From: CAWBUW01 sp963792075
Lineage (GTDB): Bacteria > Chloroflexota > Anaerolineae > Anaerolineales > UBA4823
Reading direction: 5' to 3'
NCBI GenBank assembly: GCA_963792075.1
Contig: CAWBUW010000009.1
Span: 62,001 to 126,000, forward strand
DNA: 64,000 bases
The stretch's first letter is position 1. Each line of letters starts with the position of its first letter. The position numbers and the translations under genes are program-made. The notes under the pieces were generated by a model, which saw only the letters and a program-made list of their open reading frames with translations, searched no databases and had not been told where the DNA came from. Positions 17,765-26,500 of the stretch are shown piece after piece.

Positions 17765-19699
17765 ATGTCCGAAGATCGTTCCATTTCTCCCGATTCCATC
17801 GAAATGCTCGGCGTCGCACAGAAACTGGGTGTTGAAATCGTATGGGACCGGTATGCAGCGCAGTTGCCCCAGTGTGGCTTTGGCGAGACCGGCCTGTGCT
17901 GCCGCCACTGCCTGCAAGGGCCCTGTCGCATCGATCCCTTTGGCAATGGCTCGCAGGTGGGAGTTTGCGGAGCGACGGCCGACACCATCGTGGCGCGCGG
18001 CCTCGACCGGGCCATCGCCGGCGGCACTGCGGCGCATTCCGGGCATGCCAAGCACCTGGCCCATACGTTGAAGAAGGTAGCCGAGGGAAATGCGCCAGAT
18101 TACGCCATCCGGGATTCGGCCAAGCTGCGCAGCGTCGCCGGACGCCAGGGCATCCGCCTGGAGGGTAAGTCCGACATCCAGATCGCCGGGGAGCTGGCCA
18201 CATTGGCGCTCGAAGAGTTCGACGAAAGGCATGCGCCGATAGCATGGGCGATGAAGACGCTCACCGCAGGCCGCCTCCAAAAATTTAAAGAGATGGGCAT
18301 CCTGCCCTACGGCATCGACGCGGCCGTTTCGGAGGTCATGCACCGCACAACGAACGGCGTGGATGCCGACCCGGTCAACCTGCTGCTGGGCGGCATCAAG
18401 TGCGCCATCGCCGATTACGACGGCATGGCGCTCGCCACCGATCTCTCGGACATCCTCTTCGGTGTGCCGCAGCCGGTCGTTGCTTCCGCCAACCTGGGCG
18501 CTTTGAAAAAGGACGCGGTCAACATTGCCGTCCACGGGCACAACCCGGTGCTCTCGGATATGGTAGCCGGCCTGGCGCTGCAGATGGAAGCCGAAGCCAA
18601 ACAGGCCGGGGCGAAAGACGGGATCAACGTCGTCGGCATCTGCTGCACGGGCAACGAAGTGATGATGCGGCATGGCATCCCCATGGCGACCTCCTCCGTC
18701 TCGCAAGAGCTGGCCATCCTGACCGGTGCGCTGGATGCCATGGTCGTGGACTACCAGTGCGTGATGCCTAGCCTGACCAAGGTGGCGGAGAGCTTCCACA
18801 CCCAGGTCATCACCACGATGGGCATCGCCAAGATGCCCGGCGCCACGCACATCAATTTCGAGGAAGAGCACGCCGCGGAGGGCGCGCGTGAGATCATCCG
18901 GCTGGCCATCGCAGCCTTCAAGCAGCGCGATGCCGCCAAAGTGCACATCCCGGAGACCCGCAACGCTGCCATTGCCGGTGTTTCCGCCGAAGCTATCATC
19001 GGCATCCTCTCGAAGGTCGATGCCAGCGACCCGCTCAAGCCGCTGTTGGACAACATCGTCAACGGCAACATCAGCGGCGTCTGCCTGTTCGCGGGCTGCA
19101 ACAACGTCAAGATCCCCCAGGACCGCAACTTCATCACGATGGTCAAGGAGCTTGCCAAACGGGACGTGTTGATCCTGGCGACAGGCTGCGCCTCCGGCGC
19201 TTTTGCCCGGCACGGCATGCTGACATCGCAAGCCACCGAACAGTACGCCGGCCCCGGGCTGAAAGCCGTGCTCACCGCCCTGGGCAACGCCGCCGGACTG
19301 AACGCTCCGCTGCCGCTGGTCCTGCACACCGGCTCCTGCGTGGACAATACGCGTGCCGTGGCCATCGCCGTGGCCATCGCCAATAAGCTCGGTGTGGACC
19401 TGGACAAATTACCGGTGGTTGCCTCCGCGCCCGAAGCCTCGATGGAAAAGGCGGTCAGCATCGGCACCTGGGCGGTGGCACTTGGCCTGCCGACCCACGT
19501 CGGCGTCGTACCTCCGGTCACCGGCAGCCCGCTGGTCACCCAGGTGCTCACCCAGGCGGCCAAAGACCTGTTGGGCGGCTATTTCATCGTCGAGCTCGAC
19601 CCGCTGAAAGCCGCCGAAAAACTCTTCGCTGCCCTGAATGAAAGGCGCAAGGGCCTTGGGTTGGCCGAAAAAGCATTCCAGGCGGAGGGGACACCATGA
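17765..19699 (+). CDS. cooS: Anaerobic carbon-monoxide dehydrogenase catalytic subunit
   Basis: 644 aa nickel-iron-sulfur CO dehydrogenase oxidising CO with water to CO2, two electrons and two protons. All cluster ligands align: D-cluster C37/C45; B-cluster C46, C49, C54, C68; C-cluster H259, C293, C332, C445, C475, C525. Start ATG 17765 has GAGGAGG a few bases upstream; an in-frame GTG at 17747 is less likely. It overlaps the ferredoxin gene by 4 nt. No acetyl-CoA synthase or hydrogenase genes are nearby, so electrons probably go through the next two gene products. No cooC nickel-insertase is in the window. Confidence 0.97.
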   Translation: MSEDRSISPDSIEMLGVAQKLGVEIVWDRYAAQLPQCGFGETGLCCRHCLQGPCRIDPFGNGSQVGVCGATADTIVARGLDRAIAGGTAAHSGHAKHLAHTLKKVAEGNAPDYAIRDSAKLRSVAGRQGIRLEGKSDIQIAGELATLALEEFDERHAPIAWAMKTLTAGRLQKFKEMGILPYGIDAAVSEVMHRTTNGVDADPVNLLLGGIKCAIADYDGMALATDLSDILFGVPQPVVASANLGALKKDAVNIAVHGHNPVLSDMVAGLALQMEAEAKQAGAKDGINVVGICCTGNEVMMRHGIPMATSSVSQELAILTGALDAMVVDYQCVMPSLTKVAESFHTQVITTMGIAKMPGATHINFEEEHAAEGAREIIRLAIAAFKQRDAAKVHIPETRNAAIAGVSAEAIIGILSKVDASDPLKPLLDNIVNGNISGVCLFAGCNNVKIPQDRNFITMVKELAKRDVLILATGCASGAFARHGMLTSQATEQYAGPGLKAVLTALGNAAGLNAPLPLVLHTGSCVDNTRAVAIAVAIANKLGVDLDKLPVVASAPEASMEKAVSIGTWAVALGLPTHVGVVPPVTGSPLVTQVLTQAAKDLLGGYFIVELDPLKAAEKLFAALNERRKGLGLAEKAFQAEGTP

Positions 19700-20184
19700 A
19701 ACGCATCTTCGTCAACTTTGACCTGTGTACCGCCTGCAAGACCTGTGAGCTGGCCTGCGCCATCGAGCACTCCCAGGCCCAGAGCATCTTTGCCAGCCCC
19801 TTCGAAACGCCGCGCCCGATGAACCGCGTCTTCGTCGAGGCCGCCGAGGGGCATAAAATCCCAATTTTCTGCCGCCACTGCGAGGATGCCCCCTGCATTG
19901 CGGCCTGTATTTCCGGCGCCATGTTCCGCGATCCACAGACCGAGGCGGTGCTGTGCGACGCGAGCCGCTGCATCGGTTGCTGGACCTGCGTCATGGTCTG
20001 CCCCTACGGGGTGGTTGGCCGCCAGCTCGAGCTGGGCAAGGCGGTCAAATGCGATCTCTGCCCGGGGCGGGAATCCCCGGCTTGCGTCGCATCCTGCCCG
20101 GCAAAAGCCTTGCGTTACGAAGAGGTAGATGGCTTCAGCAAGCAGAAGCGCCAGGAATTCGCTTCCGCCATCGCAGGAGGGTGA
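19696..20184 (+). CDS. cooF: CooF-like four-cluster ferredoxin
   Basis: 162 aa polyferredoxin that would carry electrons from CooS. Cysteine groups: CTACKTCELAC, CRHCEDAPCIAAC, CIGCWTCVMVCPYG and CDLC...CVASCPAKAL, enough for four [4Fe-4S] clusters, as in CooF/HycB proteins. Its ATGA overlap with cooS and the 4-nt gap to the flavoprotein gene indicate one transcript and stoichiometric expression. No signal peptide, so cytosolic. Confidence 0.93.
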   Translation: MKRIFVNFDLCTACKTCELACAIEHSQAQSIFASPFETPRPMNRVFVEAAEGHKIPIFCRHCEDAPCIAACISGAMFRDPQTEAVLCDASRCIGCWTCVMVCPYGVVGRQLELGKAVKCDLCPGRESPACVASCPAKALRYEEVDGFSKQKRQEFASAIAGG

Positions 20185-20188
20185 TCCC

Positions 20189-21451
20189 ATGAAATACGTG
20201 ATCGTTGGCGCTTCGGCGGCAGGCATGACAGCGGCTGAAGCCATCCGCAAGCGCGACCCCACCGCCGAGATCGTCATGCTCTCGGACGAGACTTACCCGC
20301 CGTACTACCGCCCGCTCATCCCTTACCTGATCTACAAGGGAAAAACGGGAGAGGATCTCTTGCGCCAGGCGCGGCTGACCCCCTCTGCCCTGGATTTGCG
20401 CCTGGGCGTGCGCGCCATCCAGCTCGATCCGGAGAATAATACCCTGATTCTCGACCGGGGCCTCCGCCTGCCCTACGACCGCCTGCTGATCGCCACAGGC
20501 TCCAGCCCTATCCGCCCCAACGTTTCCGGGCTGGATGGTCCCGGCGTGTTCGGGCTGCGCACCTGGAGCGACGCAGAGCGCATTGCGCAGGCTGCCCAGG
20601 GCGCAAAGCGCGCCGTGATCCTGGGGGCGGGGCGCATCGGCATGAAATCGGCCTTTGCCCTGCGCCACCTGGGCATCGAAGTCAGCGTGGTCGAACAGCT
20701 CGAGCGCATCATCCCGCAGCAACTGGATGCCGAGAGCGCAGCCATCTTTGCCCAGGCGGTCGCCGCAGCCGGGATCCAAACCGTGCTCGGCCAGACCTTA
20801 AAAGCCGTCAACCACCAGGGCGGCCAGGTTACCTCCGTGACGCTCGGCGATGGCAGCGAGCTCGAGGCGGACCTGGTAGTCGTGGGCGTGGGCGTGCGCG
20901 CCAACCTGGAGCTGGCAGCCACGGGAGGCCTGCGCACGCAGCGCGGCCTGCTGGTGGACGAGCGCCTGCAAACCAGCCGCGCACATATTTTTGCCGCCGG
21001 GGACGTGGTCGAGATGAGGGACATTGTCTCGGGCAGCGCTTTCGTCAGCGGGATCTGGACGAACGCGGCGCACATGGGCCGCATCGCCGGCGACAACATG
21101 GCCGGAGGCAGCGCCACTTACCGGGGCGGCCTCAGCCTGCTCAACGCCATGGAGCTGGGCGGCCTGGCGGTGGTATCCGTCGGCGCGGCCCTGGCTCCGC
21201 AGGGGGAGGGCGTTGAAATTTTCGCCGAGCGGCGCGGACTGGCGTACCGCAAGCTGGTCTTCCGCGGCGACCGGCTGGTTGGCCTGATCCTGGTAGGCCA
21301 GATCGAAAGAGCCGGCCTCTACCAGACCCTGATCCGCGAGCAGGCGGACGTCAGCGCCCTGCGCCGCGAGCTGCTCGGCCCCCGCTTCCATTACGGCCAT
21401 TACATCCTCAATCAGAAGAGGAGCACCGATAGATACGTCAAGGCGAGATGA
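20189..21451 (+). CDS. FAD/NAD-dependent oxidoreductase of the CODH operon
   Basis: 420 aa pyridine nucleotide-disulfide oxidoreductase-like flavoprotein. FAD-binding IVGASAAGMTAAEAI at the N terminus, NAD(P)-binding VILGAGRIGMKSAFALR near residue 150, FAD contact IFAAGDV near 270. Start ATG 20189 follows AGGAGG by 8 nt. CooS-CooF-flavoprotein operons are known in carboxydotrophic bacteria, where the third protein is thought to move CO electrons to NAD(P)+ or another acceptor. No redox CxxxxC active-site pair is evident, so a simple electron-transferase role fits better than a thiol reductase. Confidence 0.88.
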   Translation: MKYVIVGASAAGMTAAEAIRKRDPTAEIVMLSDETYPPYYRPLIPYLIYKGKTGEDLLRQARLTPSALDLRLGVRAIQLDPENNTLILDRGLRLPYDRLLIATGSSPIRPNVSGLDGPGVFGLRTWSDAERIAQAAQGAKRAVILGAGRIGMKSAFALRHLGIEVSVVEQLERIIPQQLDAESAAIFAQAVAAAGIQTVLGQTLKAVNHQGGQVTSVTLGDGSELEADLVVVGVGVRANLELAATGGLRTQRGLLVDERLQTSRAHIFAAGDVVEMRDIVSGSAFVSGIWTNAAHMGRIAGDNMAGGSATYRGGLSLLNAMELGGLAVVSVGAALAPQGEGVEIFAERRGLAYRKLVFRGDRLVGLILVGQIERAGLYQTLIREQADVSALRRELLGPRFHYGHYILNQKRSTDRYVKAR

Positions 21452-21455
21452 AAAC

Positions 21456-21498
21456 CAGGGTGCAAGTCAGATTGGGGGCCAATCTGACTTGCACCCTG
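21456..21498. repeat. Perfect 20-bp palindrome, loop GGG
   Basis: CAGGGTGCAAGTCAGATTGG-GGG-complement. It begins 5 nt after the flavoprotein stop and precedes the tRNA promoter. A-rich DNA follows (AAAACTAAAAAA), not a T-tract. It may serve as the 3' end of the CO dehydrogenase mRNA. Confidence 0.85.
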
Positions 21499-21515
21499 AA
21501 AACTAAAAAATGGGG

Positions 21516-21544
21516 TTGCCAGAAATGCGCAGGTGCGCTATAAT
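21516..21544 (+). promoter_or_regulatory. Sigma-70-type promoter of tRNA-Pro
   Basis: TTGCCA (21516-21521), 17-nt spacer, TATAAT (21539-21544). The -10 box ends 27 nt before the tRNA. It is the best consensus promoter in the window and has no other nearby gene to serve. Confidence 0.8.
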
Positions 21545-21571
21545 CAGCCCGCTTGGGGACAAGAAAATAAT

Positions 21572-21649
<78 letters not shown>

Positions 21650-21651
21650 TA

Positions 21652-21696
21652 GACCTCCTAGAAGTAGAATACTACGATCTAGGAGGTTTGTCTTTT
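21652..21696 (+). terminator. Intrinsic terminator of tRNA-Pro
   Basis: Stem GACCTCCTAGA / TCTAGGAGGTTTGTC around a 15-nt loop, followed by a T6 run. Directly after the tRNA CCA end, so it ends that transcript. Confidence 0.85.
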
Positions 21697-21744
21697 TTGA
21701 GGAAAAATAGCCATTCTATCAAGGCTGTTGAGTAGAGGGCGCTG

Positions 21745-22167
21745 CTAAGTCACTTGCTCGAATACCATGATCGGAATATGGCGCGCCGTCATCTTTTGGT
21801 AATCCAGATATGGGGTATAGCGCTCGGTGACGAACTTCCACAAACGATCATATTCATCTCCCTGTGCCTCCCGTGCTGCCGTCGAGACAAGATTACCATC
21901 GATCTCTAACCTGGCGTGTGGGGTTTTCTTCAAATTCAGATACCAATCAGAATTCTTGTCTTTTCCCCAATTCGACGCTACGATTAAATACTTGCCTTCG
22001 TAATCAAAATAAGCAATCGGGATCGTACGCTCTTGTCCTGACTTGCGTCCAACTGTGTGTAGGATGAGGATTGTCTGCGTGCCAAGTTTGCTTCCAAGCC
22101 GTCCACGACTGAGGCGGAGGAGCAGAGAGTGAATGGACATGAACCATTTGATGAAGATGTCTTTCAT
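21745..22167 (-). CDS. Deazaflavin (F420)-dependent nitroreductase-family protein
   Basis: 140 aa, the usual length of the Ddn-like family. HTVGRKSGQERTIPI and ASNWGKDKNSDWYLNL are the F420/substrate-cleft signatures. Family members bind F420 or sometimes FMN or haem, so the cofactor is inferred. The start is 24 nt from the divergent membrane-protein gene, implying a shared, very short promoter region. Its N terminus is hydrophobic (IKWFMSIHSLLLRL), suggesting loose membrane association. Confidence 0.82.
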   Translation of the reverse strand: MKDIFIKWFMSIHSLLLRLSRGRLGSKLGTQTILILHTVGRKSGQERTIPIAYFDYEGKYLIVASNWGKDKNSDWYLNLKKTPHARLEIDGNLVSTAAREAQGDEYDRLWKFVTERYTPYLDYQKMTARHIPIMVFEQVT

Positions 22168-22191
22168 TCTATTTAAAAAGGAGAATGTGTT

Positions 22192-22386
22192 ATGTCTTTT
22201 ACTTCCATATTTGCCTTGTTTGCCCTGCTGGCTTTCATTTTGGTTTTCGGAATCACGTACAAATTGAAAGGATTGAAAGTAGCCCTGCTCGCCTCAGGGA
22301 TTGCCATCTACCTTCTGGGAACCTTGTTCGTAGCGAGCATTTATTTGCGTTCTGCTGCCATGATAATCTGGTTCCTGTTTCGCTAG
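22192..22386 (+). CDS. Small two-helix membrane protein, paralogue of 53928
   Basis: 64 aa, unrecognised family. Two predicted membrane helices (about 4-22 and 32-50) joined by YKLKGLK. ATG 22192 follows AAAAAGGAGAATGTGTT, a strong ribosome site. The start region FALFALL and VFGITYK are shared with the 57-aa protein at 53928, including the bases around the ribosome site. Function unknown; a partner or immunity-type small membrane protein is only a guess. Confidence 0.7.
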   Translation: MSFTSIFALFALLAFILVFGITYKLKGLKVALLASGIAIYLLGTLFVASIYLRSAAMIIWFLFR

Positions 22387-22400
22387 AGCCGGGTTTCTAT

Positions 22401-23483
22401 ATGAATGTGCTTAATCCTAACACAACCCTCTGGCAGCTTGAGCCATCGCTTAAATTCGATACGCTGTGTTTCCTTAACACGCTTTCAGGCGACCCGTTCT
22501 ACGCCAGGTATTACCAGGACGAGCTCAAGAAATTCGAAAATAAAATCCCGGCTTCCGCGCAGCAGGTTTTTAGCCGCCTGAAACAAAAGATCAAGGATGA
22601 AAACGGGGGGATTATTTCCGCCTTTCTGTGCTTGTATTTCTCGGCCACGGATGACACGACCCTGGAAGATCTGTTGGTTACCATCGCCGACAGCCGGCCG
22701 ATGCAGGCAAGGCTGAAGCGTACCCCCTATTACGATGAGACAAGCTGGAAATTATACGAAGCGATCCAGGGGGATCTGAGCTCCGCCGTTCAATTTCTAA
22801 AAAATACCGGCTTTGACACGTACTGGCGCGAAAACATCAAGCCGGCCGCAGAAAAGAAGATTGCGGAGATCGAAGCCGAATTCTCTCAATATAACATCGT
22901 CCCGGCGGTAGAGCAATACCTGGGATTCTCGCTGCCCTCGAATGAGATCACGGTTTACATGTTATACTATACGCAACCCCACGGTATCAAGATCACAGGG
23001 ACACGCTTCATTACCGACGTGGCCTGGCCGTTCAAGATCGTGCTGCGCAACGCCATCCACGAATTAATGCACCCGCCCTATGACTTAGCCCAGGATGAAA
23101 AGCTAAAAACTGCTTTGTCCTCGCTGCGGGCGGACGCTTTCTTGATGGATAAAATCCAAAATCACAACCCAAGTTTTGGCTACAATTCGTTCGAAGGCTT
23201 TATCGAAGAAAATTGCGTCCAGGCGATCGAGCAGTTGACCAACGAGAAATTCAAAATAGCCCGAGAAGCGGGGTTGAGATGGAAAGAGAACGATGACGGC
23301 ATGCACGTCTTTGCGGCTGCGCTGTATCAGACCCTGCAGGATGAATGCTATACCGGCCTCAACGAGACCTTCGCCGAATTCCTCACGCGAGTCATTGCTT
23401 CAGGCAAATTGTCCGCGGGCAAGATCGAAGCGGTCTATAATGAGTTTTACCAGGGTTTGTCCGCGGGGTTGGAAAGAGGGTAG
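22401..23483 (+). CDS. Hypothetical protein with HExxH zinc-protease motif
   Basis: 360 aa, family not recognised. Near residue 220 it has AIHELMHPPYD, a classical HExxH metal-binding motif, and further acidic residues follow (FEGFIEENC, GLNETFAEFL). It has no signal peptide or membrane helix. The start is uncertain: ATG 22401 has no clear ribosome site, lies 14 nt after the small membrane protein gene, and may be translated by coupling. It could be a cytosolic metallopeptidase. Convergent with the large subtilase-like gene. Confidence 0.72.
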   Translation: MNVLNPNTTLWQLEPSLKFDTLCFLNTLSGDPFYARYYQDELKKFENKIPASAQQVFSRLKQKIKDENGGIISAFLCLYFSATDDTTLEDLLVTIADSRPMQARLKRTPYYDETSWKLYEAIQGDLSSAVQFLKNTGFDTYWRENIKPAAEKKIAEIEAEFSQYNIVPAVEQYLGFSLPSNEITVYMLYYTQPHGIKITGTRFITDVAWPFKIVLRNAIHELMHPPYDLAQDEKLKTALSSLRADAFLMDKIQNHNPSFGYNSFEGFIEENCVQAIEQLTNEKFKIAREAGLRWKENDDGMHVFAAALYQTLQDECYTGLNETFAEFLTRVIASGKLSAGKIEAVYNEFYQGLSAGLERG

Positions 23484-23512
23484 AGCTAAGGCTTTGCCAG
23501 GAAAGGAAGGTC

Positions 23513-23549
23513 CGGTGTAGGGGTAGGTCTGAAACCTGCCCCTACACCG
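23513..23549. repeat. 16-bp palindrome between convergent genes
   Basis: CGGTGTAGGGGTAGGT-CTGAA-complement with one G-U mismatch, and a partial outer AGG/CCT extension. Lies 30 nt after the HExxH gene and 24 nt before the end of the subtilase-like gene. No U-tract. Confidence 0.8.
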
Positions 23550-23572
23550 AGCCTGCCGCACTGCTTGCTATT

Positions 23573-26500
23573 CTATCGAACCACCAGCGGTAGAAACACT
23601 TTTCTTACCGCGCTGCCAACAAAATCCACGCTGTTTAGATTCACACTGGTCAAAGTAACAGAGTGTGACGGCGGGGTAAACATATAGCCTGCCAGCGATG
23701 GCGTGATCGTGTAGTTCCCTGTTACTAATCCACTCAAGAGGTAGCTACCGTCTGCCCCGGTCAAGGCGGAAACTCCCGTCCCGTTCGAGACAACCACCCC
23801 TGCAATCCCGATCCCGCTGTCATCTTTCACAGAACCTGAAATCGACAGCGTTCCGGTGAGCGGTGTGCCCGTAAAGTCGATCCCTGTCCTGGCAGCATTC
23901 GTAACCGTCACGCTCTGGGAGGCTGGGCTGAAGCTGTACCCATTCTTGAGCGCCGTGATCGTATATGTCCCTGGCAGCACGCCGTTCAAGACGTAGCTGC
24001 CATCCGCCCCGGTCAAGGCAGACGCCCCCGCCCCGTTCGAGACTATCACACCTGCGATGGACGTTCCACCCCCGGTGCGCACACTTCCGGAAATGGAATA
24101 AAGCGGAGTGGTCAGGGTGCCAACAAACACTATGGCCTCGCCAGAGTAAGGGACCGAGATATCCAGCGAGGACGGAGCAAAGCTGTATCCCGCCAGGGAC
24201 GGCGTCAGGGTATAGCTGCCCTGCGCCAGCGATAAAAAGGAAAAAATGCCCTGGTCATTGGTTACGGCAGTCCCTCCTCCACTCACACTGATGATCACTC
24301 CAGCCAGCGGGGTTTCACCGGTCACAGCCGAACCTGAAAGCGAGCAGGAATTCGCACCTGCCACAAACGCCCCGCTGCTTACATCGCTCCACAGCCCGCC
24401 TTCATTGCGTGCCTGGACATTGACGTAATACGTCTGCCCGGCAGTCAAGCCCAACCCGCTGCGCGACATGCTGGTGTCCGGGGTGATCAGCCAGCTCACC
24501 ACCTGCGTGCCTCCCGCGCTGGCGCCGACGGCATAGCGGTAAAAGTCGATGACAGAATTCGGGTCGGTGCCCCGCCAGCTTGCCGAGACGTCACCGGCTG
24601 CTAAGCCACCGCAGGCGCTGACTGTGGGAGCCAGGGGTGGGGTCAGGTCGCTGATGTACCCGGCGTAATCCACCATGAAAGCCGCTCCGGTAAAGGGCGC
24701 AATCAAGATGCCATCGGCACCGGCAGCAGCCTGGACGGTGGGGAAGTACTGCCCGCGTGGGTTCAGCGTGGTGAAATCATAGCTGGCGTGGAAGGTGGTG
24801 GCATCGATCCACTGGGGATTGTTCAGGATGTCCTCTCGCCCCCAGTCCGGCAGGGTGTACTCTTCGACTGGCGCAAGATAGGTACCGTTCCATCCTCCAA
24901 TGGCATATATCTTGCCGTTGCTTGCTGCGGCCACACCTAGCATAATTCGCGGAGTCGGCATACTGGTCCTGGTTGTCCAGGTGTCGGTAGCCGGATCATA
25001 TTCTTCGACGAGCGCCAAATAGGGATCGGTAAAATTCATTCCCCCAATGGAATAAATCTTACCGTTGCTTGCTGCGACAACACCAAGTCCATATCGCGGC
25101 GTCGGCATACTAGCCCGTGTTAACCAAGTGTCGGCAACCGGGTCATATTCTTCTACAGTTGACAATACGGGATCATTAGTTCCCCCAATAGCATAAATCT
25201 TGCCGTTATTTGCCGCGACAACACCATGCCAAGATCTCGGCGTAGGCATGCTGGCCTTGGTTGTCCAGGTGTCAGTAGCTGGGTCATATTCTTCCACCGT
25301 TGCTACTTTAAAAGGTCCATTTGATCCCCCAATAGCATAAATCTTGCCGTTATTTGCCGCGACAACACCAGGCCAAGATCTCGGCGCAGGCATGCTGGTT
25401 CTGGTTATCCAGGTGTCCGTAGCCGGGTCATATTCTTCAACAATTGCCAGATCAGTACCTAATCTCCCCCCCATAGCATAAATCTTGCCGTTGTTTGCTG
25501 CGACAACACCAGGTCCAGTTCGCGGCGTCGGCATACTGGCCCTGGTTGTCCAGGTGTCGGTTGCTGGATCATATACCTCAACTGTAGCCAAAGAGTTACT
25601 ATTATCTCCCCCGATGGCATAAATCTTACCATTGCTCGCCGCGGCAACTCCTAGATGCCCTCGCGGCGTCGGCATGCTGGCTTTCGTGGTCCAGGCGTCA
25701 TTACTTACTGTTTGGAAAGAGACCTGCGGGTTGTCCGCCGTATCCATCGGGCGGCTGAACCCTACCATGAAGGTGCCCGTCTCGATGCCGACTGTATCCG
25801 GTGGGTCCATCGTGACTGAGCGCACGTAGGCCGGGGCGGTCTGGTCCGGCGCGTTCAGCTTGGGAGCAAAGATCACCCTGCCCAGCGTGTACTCCCCATC
25901 CAGGTCATCATAGATGCGCGTCCCCACCACGGCGTTGTCGGTCGTCCCCCACCAGTTATTCTGCGCCAGGACGGTAGGCAGGCTGGTCTTGGGCACGCGG
26001 TTCTCCACATCGTAGCTGCCCGTGTTGAACTCGAAATTGTTGTACTCGATCGTCACCGGCACGCCCGAGGTCACTTTGATCGCGCTGCCCGCGTTGCCCA
26101 CCAGGCTGTTATAGCGCACCGTCGCCGACCCAATCTCGATCCCCACCCCGGTGTTGTTGGCTACCAGGTTGCCCTGGATCAGCCCGGTGGCTGCCTGGAT
26201 GCCGCCGGCACTCCCTACCACCCGGTTGCCCTCGATCGTAGTTGCTCCGCTTGTGCCGCTGACCGCAACCCCCCAGCCAGGAGCTTCGGTCACGGTGTTA
26301 CCGGTCACCGTCAGCGGGCTGGAGCCGGAAATCCCGCCCCTGAACACCTCGTTCTCCTGCACTGTCGCATTCGCCCCCACGCTGACCGATCCTCTCACGG
26401 TGTTCTGCTGCACCAGCGCGGAGCCTCCGGCTACGATGCCTCCACGGGCAGTGTTCCCAAGCAGCATTCCCGCGCCGTTCAAGGTTAAGAGGCCACCGGT

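Noticed and set aside
17378..19327. 649-aa open frame on - opposite cooS
   Set aside because: Shadow of the high-GC cooS frame; no ribosome site or domain, and cooS has every cluster ligand.
24855..25705. Regular direct repeats suggesting a CRISPR or minisatellite
   Set aside because: Units are about 144 nt, in frame, and encode kelch blades.
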